Positions 26,091 to 33,972 of a stretch of DNA of 64,000 bases are shown here, in pieces (positions within the stretch are counted from its first letter, which is position 1; every line of letters starts with the position of its first letter). This DNA is from Abyssibius sp040880065 (GTDB lineage: Bacteria > Pseudomonadota > Alphaproteobacteria > Rhodobacterales > Rhodobacteraceae). The notes under the pieces were generated by a model that worked only from the letters and a program-made list of their open reading frames with translations, had not been told where the DNA came from and ran no database searches. The DNA lies in NCBI GenBank assembly GCA_040880065.1, contig JBBDJE010000051.1, positions 1-64,000 of the forward strand. Direction: 5' to 3'. Both the position numbers and the translations under genes were made by a program.

Positions 26091-27422
26091 TTATTCGTTC
26101 TCAAGCTCTTCAATGGCTTTTTCCAGCTCGGCTTTGGTCACCGTTTTATCGGTCACCTGGGCCAGTTCGAAAATATAATCCACAACCTTGTCTTCAAAGA
26201 TCGGGGCACGCATTTGCTGCTGGGCCTGCTGGTTTTTCTGGATGAATTCGAAGAATTCGCGCTCTTGCCCCGGATAGCGGCTCGCCTGACGGAACATGGC
26301 CTGCTGCATTTCGGCATCGGAGACCACAATCTCATTCTTGGTGCCAACCTCGGCAAGCAACAGGCCAAGGCGCACACGACGACCGGCCAGCTTTTTATGC
26401 TCGTCGGTGGTTTCGATCTCGGGGTGGTCATGGCCCTGCACGTCGGGGTTTTCTTCATGCCATAACTGGTGGGCAATCTGGCCGGCTTCGGCATTCACCA
26501 GCGTTTCGGGCAATTCAAACTGCACCACCTCGTCCAGCGCATCCATCAGTTTGCGCTTCATCACGGCGCGCGAGGCACCCTTGTATTCCTCTGCCAGACG
26601 GTCGGAAACCTGTTTGCGCAATGCGCCAAGGTCTTCTGCGCCGTATTTGGTGGCCAACGCGTCATCAAGCGGGGCGGGTTTGGGCTCGCGCACTTCTTTG
26701 ACGGTGCAGGCAAACACGGCCTCTTTGCCGGCAAGGTTCTTGGCGCCGTAATTTTCGGGGAAGGTCACCTTCACCTCAAGCTCTTCGCCCTCTTTTGCGC
26801 CGTCAAGCTGCTCTTCAAAACCGGGGATAAAGCTGCCCGAGCCGAGCACCAGCGGATAATCTTCTGCGGTGCCGCCTTCAAACAGTTCGCCATCGACCGA
26901 ACCTTTGAAATCAATCACAACCTGATCGCCGTCTTTGGCTTTGGAGCCTTTGCGGCGCTTCTCGAAATGGTTGGACGAGGCGGCCAGATTGCTCAGCGCT
27001 TCCTCAACCGAGGCATCGTCAACTTCGGCGACAAGGCGTTCCAGCGTGATCTTGCTGAAATCCACTTCCGGCACTGTGGGCAGGTTTTCGTATTCCAGCG
27101 TGACATTCACGTCATCGCCTTCTTTCCATTCGTCATCGGCCATTTTCACATCGGGCTGCACGGCGGGGCGGTCGCCCGAGGCGGTGAAATGCTCGCTCAC
27201 GGCACCATCAACAGCCTCTTGCAGGGCTTCACCCAGCACGGATTTGCCGAACATCTTTTTCATCAGCGCCATCGGGGCCTTGCCCTTGCGAAAGCCCTTC
27301 ATCTGAAAATCCGCGCGCGCGGTTTCCAGTTTCTCGTCTACCTTGGCGGCAAGCTCGTCGGCAGTAACCTTGATGGCATAGGCGCGTTTCAGGCCTTCGT
27401 TCAGGGTTTCGGTGACCTGCAT
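26091..27422 (-). CDS. tig: Trigger factor
   Basis: Ribosome-bound chaperone and peptidyl-prolyl isomerase. The 443-aa protein has the ribosome-binding domain with the signature-like GFRKGKAP loop (~42-49), a central FKBP-type PPIase domain (GDQVVIDFKGSVDGELFEGG ~165-185) and a long helical C-terminal substrate-binding domain. AGAGGATT precedes the ATG. In many bacteria tig directly precedes clpP-clpX; here an unrelated opposing gene separates them. Confidence 0.97.
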   Translation of the reverse strand: MQVTETLNEGLKRAYAIKVTADELAAKVDEKLETARADFQMKGFRKGKAPMALMKKMFGKSVLGEALQEAVDGAVSEHFTASGDRPAVQPDVKMADDEWKEGDDVNVTLEYENLPTVPEVDFSKITLERLVAEVDDASVEEALSNLAASSNHFEKRRKGSKAKDGDQVVIDFKGSVDGELFEGGTAEDYPLVLGSGSFIPGFEEQLDGAKEGEELEVKVTFPENYGAKNLAGKEAVFACTVKEVREPKPAPLDDALATKYGAEDLGALRKQVSDRLAEEYKGASRAVMKRKLMDALDEVVQFELPETLVNAEAGQIAHQLWHEENPDVQGHDHPEIETTDEHKKLAGRRVRLGLLLAEVGTKNEIVVSDAEMQQAMFRQASRYPGQEREFFEFIQKNQQAQQQMRAPIFEDKVVDYIFELAQVTDKTVTKAELEKAIEELENE

Positions 27423-27517
27423 GGTAATCCTCTGGTTGCTAGCGGGCGCATTCGCCCCAATTCAAAATCCCGCCCCTTCTAGTGACGGGCTGGCTTTCAT
27501 GCAAGAGGGAATGGGAA

Positions 27518-28804
27518 TTAGCGCAAGCGGAACCGGTTGCGCAGGCCAAGGCCAAGGAAGAACAGGAAGATGAAGCCGAGGATGGTTTGCAGCCCTGTCA
27601 TGAACATCAGCCAATCGGGTGCGGTGCTGAACAGTTCGCCGTAATAGACCCGGTTGAAGCCGAAAAAGCCAAAGGAGGACGCGATGGACAGCCCGAAGGC
27701 CGGCCCCCAAGGCTCGCCCCCATCATACAGCACATGGCACCACGAAAACGCGACCAGATACGCCAGGAACGGCACAAGCCAAGTTGCCGCCAGCCCGATG
27801 GTTGGCCGCAAAAGGCTGTAGCCATAATCGGACACCCAACCATAAAGCCGGATCGGCAACCTGTGCCACCAGCCCCCAAGCATGGCCTTGCAGGCAAGTT
27901 CCTGCCGCAGGAAAAAATGCTCATCATCGGGCTTTTGCAGCTTGTTCATGAATTGGCGCAGACGGGAATAGTCGTCAGCGGACCGCTCGGCGGTTTTGGC
28001 ATCAGGCTTGGGCCAATAGGCCGCGTCACGCGTAAAATACGTCGCCTCATGCATAGTGGCCTGATGGATTCTCGGCACTTCGCCGAATGTTGTATTGGTG
28101 AAATTGGTTTCGGAATTGAAGGAGGTGTTCAAGAAAATTGCAGTTTGTTTGAAGGTCGCGTTCTGGAAGATCGCCCATCGGCTAAATGCCGCGCTTTCGA
28201 AGTTGGCCGATACATCAAATGTCGCGCTTCGAAAATTGGCCCGTTGGGTGAATGTCGCCTCATTGAAAAAGGCTAATTCTTTGAAGGTCGCGCCCCCGAA
28301 GTCGGCCGCTTGGGTGAAGGTCGCGCCCGCGAAGTAGGTCCATTCGGTGAAGGTCGCGCCTGCGAAGATGGCCCATTGGGTGAAGGTCGCGCGCCCGAAG
28401 ATGGCCTCTTGGGTGAAGGTCGCGCGCCCGAAGTTGGCTACACCCAAGAACACACATTGTTCAGCAACCAGATTCGCTTTGAATTCCACATTCTCGAATT
28501 CAACCATACTCTCTGGTTTGGGCAGTTCGAAATGCTCGCCCAGCACCTCAACAAACCGCGCGCGCACCGCGCTCATCTCGTCTTCCGTCAGAGGTTCGGT
28601 TTCAGACATTTGAATCTCGGCAATATCAGCCCATTTCTGGCGCGTCGCCTCATCCAGATGCCCCAGCGCCCAACCATTCCAGATGCGGCGGTTGCGGGCG
28701 TGCAGGTCTCGATCATAATCGAAACCTTCACCCTGCTCGTCATACACCGTCAGCAGCAGATACCACAGGTTTTGCTCGGCGGGTTTCAGCTTTTCTTCGG
28801 ACAT
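27518..28804 (-). CDS. Pentapeptide-repeat membrane protein with C-terminal two-TM domain
   Basis: A 428-aa protein. Residues ~1-105 are soluble and charged; ~108-250 are an F-rich pentapeptide-type beta-helix with an 11-residue period (A-T-F-T-Q-x-A-x-F-x-x, about ten units). A linker follows, then two strong TM segments (~330-350 and ~390-415) with a hydrophobic glycine- and phenylalanine-rich stretch (GLSIASSFGFFGFNR) between them. The helix-loop-helix plan recalls a pore module, but no TVGYG filter is present. Function unknown. It lies downstream of tRNA-Leu on the same strand. Confidence 0.8.
   Translation of the reverse strand: MSEEKLKPAEQNLWYLLLTVYDEQGEGFDYDRDLHARNRRIWNGWALGHLDEATRQKWADIAEIQMSETEPLTEDEMSAVRARFVEVLGEHFELPKPESMVEFENVEFKANLVAEQCVFLGVANFGRATFTQEAIFGRATFTQWAIFAGATFTEWTYFAGATFTQAADFGGATFKELAFFNEATFTQRANFRSATFDVSANFESAAFSRWAIFQNATFKQTAIFLNTSFNSETNFTNTTFGEVPRIHQATMHEATYFTRDAAYWPKPDAKTAERSADDYSRLRQFMNKLQKPDDEHFFLRQELACKAMLGGWWHRLPIRLYGWVSDYGYSLLRPTIGLAATWLVPFLAYLVAFSWCHVLYDGGEPWGPAFGLSIASSFGFFGFNRVYYGELFSTAPDWLMFMTGLQTILGFIFLFFLGLGLRNRFRLR
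28277..28441 (-). repeat. Five 33-bp tandem repeats inside the pentapeptide gene
   Basis: Five units of 33 bp, each containing a variant of GGTGAAGGTCGCGC on the plus strand, encode the 11-residue protein repeats. More diverged units continue on the lower-coordinate side to about 28110. The high nucleotide identity suggests recent duplication or conversion. Confidence 0.85.
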
Positions 28805-28918
28805 GGGCGCACCTGTTTAAACTGCACCCAGCCTAGTGGCGCTGCGCCCTGCTATCAATCGGTGATTGTGCGCCAGCCCCCGGCCTCAAGTAGCCGAAGG
28901 CGGTAGGCCAAACAAAAC

Positions 28919-29003
28919 TGGTGCGGGTGGAGGGACTTGAACCCCCACGCCTTGCGGCGCTAGAACCTAAATCTAGTGCGTCTACCAATTTCGCCACACC
29001 CGC
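28919..29003 (-). tRNA. tRNA-Leu (anticodon UAG)
   Basis: Acceptor arms GCGGGTG and CACCCGC pair fully, the 3' CCA is encoded (28919-28921), the D-loop contains TTGGTAGAC, the anticodon stem CTAGA/TCTAG closes the loop TTTAGGT with anticodon TAG, a long variable arm (GCCGCAAGGC) fits a class II tRNA, and GTTCAAGTC is the T-loop. It reads CUA, and by wobble other CUN, codons. Confidence 0.97.
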
Positions 29004-29047
29004 GTTCCGGCGCGCTGTGTAGCAAGTTCGTGCTGGCTGGAAAAGCC

Positions 29048-30616
29048 CTAATTCACCGCAAGCGCGCGAAATACAGCCGGGAGCTGTTCAGCCAAATCTT
29101 CGGCAATAAGGCCGGGGCCGAAGCGGCGCGCGCATTCCACATGCAGCCAAGCGGCGGTTTCAGCCGCCTGCATGGGCTGATAGCCACGCGCCAGCAGCCC
29201 GGTAATGAAACCCGCCAGCACATCGCCCGCGCCCGCCGTGGCCAGCCACGGGGCGGCGCGCGCGTAATGGGCAGAGTTGACGGCGCAGCGGCCATCAGGC
29301 GCGGCTATCACCGTATCGGCCCCTTTGAACAGCACCACACAGCCCGCGCGCGCGGCGGCGTCGCGCGTCGCGTCCACCTTGGAATAAGCGGGGCCTTTGG
29401 TGGCAGGGGCGACCAGCTTTTCAGCGATATCAGGAAACAGCCGCGTAAATTCCCCCGCATGCGGGGTAAGAACGCAGTGCGCGTGCAAGGCGGCAAACAG
29501 CGCCGGGCTTTGCGCAAGCAGCGTAAGCGCATCGGCATCCAACACCACCCCGTAGGGTGCGCATTCATTGCGCACCTTCAGAGCCTCAGCAACCAACGCG
29601 GCCTCACGCGCCCCGGTGCCAAGCCCCGGCCCGATGCAAAGCGCGCTGATCCGCTGATCCCGCAAAATCTGCGCCAACTCGCCTGCATCCACCACAGGTT
29701 TGAGCATGATCGCATTTAACTGCGCCGCATGTTCGGCCATCGCATCCGGCGGTGCGGCAATTGTCACCACCCCTGCCCCAATGCGCAAAGCCCCGCGCGC
29801 GGCAAGGCGCGCCGCCCCGCCCTGCCCTGCGGCCCCGGCCAGCACAAGGGCATGGCCGTGGGTGTATTTATGCCCGAGTTTCGCCTTGCCCAGCCGGTTG
29901 GTATCCGGCGCTAAAACAAGTGTCACGGTGCTTGGTGCGCAGTCTGGCTTTAGGCCGATATCGGCCACCACGACGCGGCCACAACAAGACGGCCCCATGC
30001 CAAGGTAATGGCCCAGCTTAGCGGCATGAAATGACACGCTAAGCCCCGCCAGAACCGTTTGCGCGCCGTCGGCCAGCGCGCGGCCACTGTCGCTGCACAG
30101 GCCCGAGGGTATGTCTACAGCCACGGTTTTCGCCCGGCTCCCTTGGTCTGATGCCCGCGCAGCAACCCAGTTTAGCGCCGCGCCTTCCAGCGGCCGGCCT
30201 AACCCGGTGCCAAACAGCGCATCGACAAACAGATCGGCCTGATGGGCAAGACGGGGTGCATCGTTGAGATGGCCCACCACCCCCATGGCCTGCCAGCGCG
30301 CGCAATTCACCTGCGCATCGGGCGGTAGTTTTGCAGGGTCACCATACAAAAACACCTCAACCCTCCAGCCCCGCGCCGCAAGCAACCGCGCCACGACAAA
30401 CCCGTCACCGCCATTATTGCCCGGCCCGCACAGCACGACCGCCCTGTGGCTGGTCAGCGCCATTTCCGGCCATTCTTCCAGCACCGCCGCCACCACGCCC
30501 TGGCCGGCGCGCTCCATCAGTTCCAGCCCTGTCACCACGCCCGCGGCAATGGCCGCCTGTTCAATGGCACGCATTTGCGCGGCGGTTAAAAGCTTGGTCA
30601 TGGTTTCAGCCTGCAT
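29048..30616 (-). CDS. nnr: Bifunctional NAD(P)H-hydrate epimerase / ADP-dependent dehydratase
   Basis: Repairs damaged NAD(P)H hydrates. The N-terminal YjeF epimerase domain (~5-215) shows VVLCGPGNNGGDGFVVAR; the C-terminal ribokinase-like dehydratase (~235-520) has the THGHALVLAGAAGQGGAARLA start, VLTPHAGEFTRLF and the TAGAGDVLAGFITGLLA motif with its catalytic aspartate. The start is ATG 30616 or 30601. It is divergent from glnB. Confidence 0.95.
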   Translation of the reverse strand: MQAETMTKLLTAAQMRAIEQAAIAAGVVTGLELMERAGQGVVAAVLEEWPEMALTSHRAVVLCGPGNNGGDGFVVARLLAARGWRVEVFLYGDPAKLPPDAQVNCARWQAMGVVGHLNDAPRLAHQADLFVDALFGTGLGRPLEGAALNWVAARASDQGSRAKTVAVDIPSGLCSDSGRALADGAQTVLAGLSVSFHAAKLGHYLGMGPSCCGRVVVADIGLKPDCAPSTVTLVLAPDTNRLGKAKLGHKYTHGHALVLAGAAGQGGAARLAARGALRIGAGVVTIAAPPDAMAEHAAQLNAIMLKPVVDAGELAQILRDQRISALCIGPGLGTGAREAALVAEALKVRNECAPYGVVLDADALTLLAQSPALFAALHAHCVLTPHAGEFTRLFPDIAEKLVAPATKGPAYSKVDATRDAAARAGCVVLFKGADTVIAAPDGRCAVNSAHYARAAPWLATAGAGDVLAGFITGLLARGYQPMQAAETAAWLHVECARRFGPGLIAEDLAEQLPAVFRALAVN

Positions 30617-30694
30617 CTTACTTGGGCAAGTTGCCTATATTTTGGGCAGTAGCAAACATATTGCGCGCCGCACCCGTTGCAACCAAGCTTAGGC

Positions 30695-30723
30695 AATTGC
30701 ACCCCGCCTGCACAGGTGCAATT
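30695..30723. promoter_or_regulatory. Inverted repeat upstream of glnB
   Basis: AATTGCACC and GGTGCAATT are perfect 9-bp arms with an 11-bp spacer, 28 bases before the glnB start. The half-sites TGCACC/GGTGCA equal those of the NtrC consensus, but the spacing is 11 rather than 5. A nitrogen-responsive operator is plausible but unproven. Confidence 0.55.
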
Positions 30724-30751
30724 TAGCACCCAGACGATAGCCGGAGGCCTT

Positions 30752-31090
30752 ATGAAAAAAATCGAAGCCATCATCAAACCCTTCAAACTCGACGAGGTGA
30801 AGGAAGCCCTTCAGGACGCTGGCGTTCAGGGGCTGAGCGTGATCGAGGCCAAAGGCTTTGGCCGCCAGAAAGGCCATACCGAACTGTATCGCGGCGCCGA
30901 ATATGTTGTCGATTTTCTGCCCAAGGTGAAAATCGAGGTCGTGGTTGCCGATGATCAGGTCGAACAGGTTATTGAGGCCATTATCGACGCCGCCAAGACC
31001 GGCAAGATCGGCGATGGCAAGATATTCGTCTCGCCCGTTGAACAGGCGATTCGCATCCGCACCGGCGAAGAGGGCAACGAGGCCCTTTAG
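30752..31090 (+). CDS. glnB: Nitrogen regulatory protein PII
   Basis: Trimeric sensor of 2-oxoglutarate, ATP/ADP and nitrogen status. The 112-aa protein begins MKKIEAIIKPFKLDEVKEAL; the T-loop keeps the uridylylated tyrosine (Y51 in RGAEYVVDF), and the TGKIGDGKIFV motif binds nucleotide. GGAGG sits upstream of the ATG. glnA follows after 33 bp, the usual alphaproteobacterial glnBA order, which fits joint nitrogen control. Confidence 0.98.
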   Translation: MKKIEAIIKPFKLDEVKEALQDAGVQGLSVIEAKGFGRQKGHTELYRGAEYVVDFLPKVKIEVVVADDQVEQVIEAIIDAAKTGKIGDGKIFVSPVEQAIRIRTGEEGNEAL

Positions 31091-31123
31091 CCCCGAACTT
31101 TCCACCAGAACACAGGTATCAAT

Positions 31124-32533
31124 ATGAGCGACGCCCAAAGCATTCTTGCGCGCATGAAAGACGAAGACATCGAGTATGTCGACGTGCGCTTCACCGACCC
31201 GCGCGGCAAACTCCAGCATGTGACCTTGCACAAGGACATCATCGACGAGGACTTCTTTGAAGAAGGATTCATGTTTGATGGCAGTTCGATCGCCGGTTGG
31301 AAAAGCATCGACAAATCCGACATGAAGCTGATGCCCGACCTGACCAGCGCCTATATCGACCCGTTTTATGCTGAAAAAACCATCTGCATTCACTGCACGG
31401 TGCTGGAACCAGACACCAACGAACGCTATGACCGCGACCCGCGTGGCACGGCTGAAAATGCCGAAAACTACTTGCGCTCATCCGGCATTGGCGATGTGGC
31501 CTATTTTGGCCCCGAGGCCGAATTCTTTTTGTTTGACGATGTGCGCTTTTCCAACTCCATGAACAAGGTCAGCTTTGAAGTGGATGCCGTGGATGCGGCA
31601 TGGAACAGCGACACCGCCTATGAAATGGGCAATATGGGCCACCGCCCCGGTATCAAGGGCGGCTATTTCCCCGTGAACCCGACCGACAGCGCGCAAGACA
31701 TCCGCGGCGAAATGCTCTCCACCATGAAGCGCATGGGCATGAAGGTGGACAAGCACCACCACGAGGTCGCCAGCACTCAGCACGAACTTGGGCTGGTTTT
31801 CGGCACGCTGACCGAACAGGCCGACAACATGCAGAAATACAAATACGTCATCCACAATGTGGCGCATGCTTACGGCAAAACCGCAACCTTCATGCCCAAG
31901 CCTATTTACGGCGATAACGGCTCTGGGATGCATGTGAACATGTCAATCTGGAAAGATGGCAAGAACCTGTTCTCGGGCGACAAATATGCTGACCTTTCAG
32001 ACGAGGCGCTGTTCTTCATTGGCGGCATTCTGAAACATGCCAAGGCGCTGAACGCGCTGACCAACCCGTCCACCAACAGCTACAAACGCCTTATCCCCGG
32101 TTTTGAGGCCCCCGTTCTGCGCGCCTATTCGGCGCGCAACCGTTCGGGCTGTGTGCGGATTCCGTGGACAGAAAGCCCCAAAGCCAAACGCGTCGAGGCC
32201 CGCTTCCCCGACCCGACCGCCAACCCCTATCTGTGCTTTGCCGCATTGCTGATGGCGGGGATTGACGGGATCAAGAACCGTATCCACCCCGGCGAAGCCT
32301 CGGACAAAGACCTGTATGATCTGCCACCAGAAGAACTGGCCGACATTCCCACGGTCTGCGGCAGCTTGCGCGAGGCGCTGGAGTCGCTGGCCGCCGACCA
32401 TGATTTCCTGCTGGCGGGCAATGTCTTCACCAAGGAACAGCTTGAAGCCTATATGAAGCTGAAATGGGACGAGGTTTATGCCGTTGAGCACACCCCGCAC
32501 CCGGTGGAATACGGCCTGTATTATTCCTGCTGA
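31124..32533 (+). CDS. glnA: Glutamine synthetase type I
   Basis: Makes glutamine from glutamate, ammonia and ATP; a dodecamer regulated by adenylylation. The 469-aa protein has the GS core motifs (FMFDGSSIAGW, the PIYGDNGSGMHVN ATP site, and NRSGCVRIP) and the LYDLPPEE segment with the tyrosine modified by GlnE. It is second in the glnBA operon and ends at a strong terminator. Confidence 0.98.
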   Translation: MSDAQSILARMKDEDIEYVDVRFTDPRGKLQHVTLHKDIIDEDFFEEGFMFDGSSIAGWKSIDKSDMKLMPDLTSAYIDPFYAEKTICIHCTVLEPDTNERYDRDPRGTAENAENYLRSSGIGDVAYFGPEAEFFLFDDVRFSNSMNKVSFEVDAVDAAWNSDTAYEMGNMGHRPGIKGGYFPVNPTDSAQDIRGEMLSTMKRMGMKVDKHHHEVASTQHELGLVFGTLTEQADNMQKYKYVIHNVAHAYGKTATFMPKPIYGDNGSGMHVNMSIWKDGKNLFSGDKYADLSDEALFFIGGILKHAKALNALTNPSTNSYKRLIPGFEAPVLRAYSARNRSGCVRIPWTESPKAKRVEARFPDPTANPYLCFAALLMAGIDGIKNRIHPGEASDKDLYDLPPEELADIPTVCGSLREALESLAADHDFLLAGNVFTKEQLEAYMKLKWDEVYAVEHTPHPVEYGLYYSC

Positions 32534-32555
32534 AGCAGGATTGATAGCAGATTTC

Positions 32556-32579
32556 GGGGCCCTTCGGGGCCCCTTTTTT
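32556..32579 (+). terminator. Rho-independent terminator after glnA
   Basis: GGGGCC pairs with GGCCCC around a short CTTCGG loop and is followed by six Ts, 22 bases after the glnA stop. Confidence 0.9.
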
Positions 32580-32664
32580 CATTGGGCGTTCCGCAACACT
32601 TGACGAGGCTTGGGTTTTCACCGGTCGCCGTTGTCTTGCAGTTGCGCGCACAGGTCTGGCAAGC

Positions 32665-33528
32665 CTAGGCCCTGGCGCAGCATGCCTTGGTGAACGGATA
32701 GACGAGTTGCGCGCCAAAACGCGAAACCGCCGGAAACGAACGACTGGCGCTGAACAGGCCCAGCCGGGCCGGTGCCGCGCGGTCTTGCGGGTTGTAATAG
32801 GTGCCGAAAACGCGGTCCCAGATGATAAGACTACGGCCGAGGTTGAAATTTCCTTCGCTGGCGGTGGCAGAATGGTGCCAGCGGTGCAGTTGATTGGTGT
32901 TGAAAACTAGATTTAGCCCGCCAAACTGGAAACTGAAATTGGTGTGCTGCAACAACAAGAGCGGCGCTGATATCGCCGTATAGGCCAGCACGGACTCTGC
33001 CGAAAAACCCAGCGCCAGCACCGGAACGATCATGAAGGCATGGTTGATAATGTGGTTGAGCGGGCTGAAGCGGAAATTATTCAGCGTATACAAACGTGTG
33101 GGGCTGTGATGCACAGCGTGCAGCGCCCAAAGCCCCTTGACCGAGTGGTGCAAACGGTGGCTGACATAGGCACCAAGCTCGATCAGCAAGGTCACGATAA
33201 TTACTTCGGCCCATAGCGGCATCAACGGGCTGACTGGCGGGCTGACCAGCGCGAGAATAACGAACGGCGTGCCCCATTTCAGCGCAGGTTCCAACACCCC
33301 AATAATGATGCCCGCGCTAATCACATCTCCGCCCAGATCACCCGTGCTGGCATTCCAGTCACGGTTGAACGGGCGCAGGTGTTCCAGCAGGAACGACAGG
33401 GCCAGCAGCGCAAACATGGCTCCGGCCAAAATGGCCTCTTGGCCCTGAACATCACGGGTCAGGGTGAACAGCGTGGCCATCGTGGTAATCAGGCCCAAAA
33501 TCAGCAGTTGTGAAAGCGGTTTACTCAT
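32665..33528 (-). CDS. Sterol desaturase / fatty acid hydroxylase family membrane protein
   Basis: A 287-aa integral membrane di-iron oxygenase. All three histidine clusters are present: HRLHH (124-128), HAVHH (137-141) and HRWHH (215-219), with several TM helices around them. The substrate (carotenoid, fatty acid or other lipid) cannot be read from sequence. Its ATG overlaps the stop of the ArsR-type gene upstream by 4 nt, so the two form an autoregulated-looking operon. It converges on glnA. Confidence 0.9.
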   Translation of the reverse strand: MSKPLSQLLILGLITTMATLFTLTRDVQGQEAILAGAMFALLALSFLLEHLRPFNRDWNASTGDLGGDVISAGIIIGVLEPALKWGTPFVILALVSPPVSPLMPLWAEVIIVTLLIELGAYVSHRLHHSVKGLWALHAVHHSPTRLYTLNNFRFSPLNHIINHAFMIVPVLALGFSAESVLAYTAISAPLLLLQHTNFSFQFGGLNLVFNTNQLHRWHHSATASEGNFNLGRSLIIWDRVFGTYYNPQDRAAPARLGLFSASRSFPAVSRFGAQLVYPFTKACCARA

Positions 33529-33836
33529 CTTGTCTCCGTGGGGTCTGCGGCGCAGCAGCGCGCCTGAAAATGGGCCAACGCACCGGCCAGAACAGTTAGA
33601 TTCAGCCTCAGGATGGTGCTTGTGCCTTGCGCTTCGCGCTCCAAAAGCCCGGCCTTGTCCAGTTCCTGCACATGATGGCTGAGCGATGAATGCGGAATGC
33701 CGAGCGCGCTTGCCAATGCGCCAAACTTGTGCCCACCGCGCCCTGCCGCAAGCAAGGCGTCAAACACCTCCAGCCGACGGGCGTTACCAAGGGCGGCGAA
33801 AATGGCAGCATAGGTTGTGTTGGGGTCATCATTCAT
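33525..33836 (-). CDS. ArsR-family winged-helix transcriptional regulator
   Basis: A 103-aa dimeric HTH repressor. The core reads LGNARRLEVFDALLAAG, followed by the recognition region ALGIPHSSLSHHVQELDKAGLL and a beta-wing. The classical ArsR CVC metal site is absent; two adjacent cysteines lie near the C-terminus (RCCAAD), so the inducer is unknown. The near-perfect 24-bp palindrome at its start codon is its probable operator, and the sterol desaturase is the likely target. Confidence 0.88.
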   Translation of the reverse strand: MNDDPNTTYAAIFAALGNARRLEVFDALLAAGRGGHKFGALASALGIPHSSLSHHVQELDKAGLLEREAQGTSTILRLNLTVLAGALAHFQARCCAADPTETR

Positions 33837-33859
33837 TCGATTAAACTAGTTTATTCGAA
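33836..33859. promoter_or_regulatory. Probable ArsR operator abutting the arsR-like start codon
   Basis: TTCGATTAAACTAGTTTATT followed by CGAA is a 24-bp palindrome with one symmetric pair of mismatches (22 of 24). It is AT-rich against the local background and touches the first base of the regulator's ATG, so the transcript would have little or no leader. Confidence 0.75.
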
Positions 33860-33972
33860 ATTGATTCGTCAACCACGATTCGACAGCACAGAAAACGACC
33901 TCGGGCTGGCCGCAAAACGCCAAGCCGCACCGACAGTTGCGCGCTAGCCTGACGAAAAGTCAGGAGCCTTCG

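Noticed and set aside
26469..27482. Long open frame (337 codons) on the plus strand opposite tig
   Set aside because: It mirrors tig codon by codon; tig is unmistakable and the mirror product resembles no family. GC-rich genes produce such shadows.
28110..28441. Regular short repeats that could be read as a CRISPR array
   Set aside because: The 33-bp units are contiguous without unique spacers and stay in frame as the pentapeptide-type protein repeat.
28919..29003. tRNA-Leu as an integration site for a mobile element
   Set aside because: No integrase, no duplicated tRNA 3' end and no composition change in the neighbouring genes.
30620..30660. Possible sigma54 promoter (TTGGGC...TTGCC) upstream of glnB
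   Set aside because: The GG and GC elements are too close together for a -24/-12 promoter.
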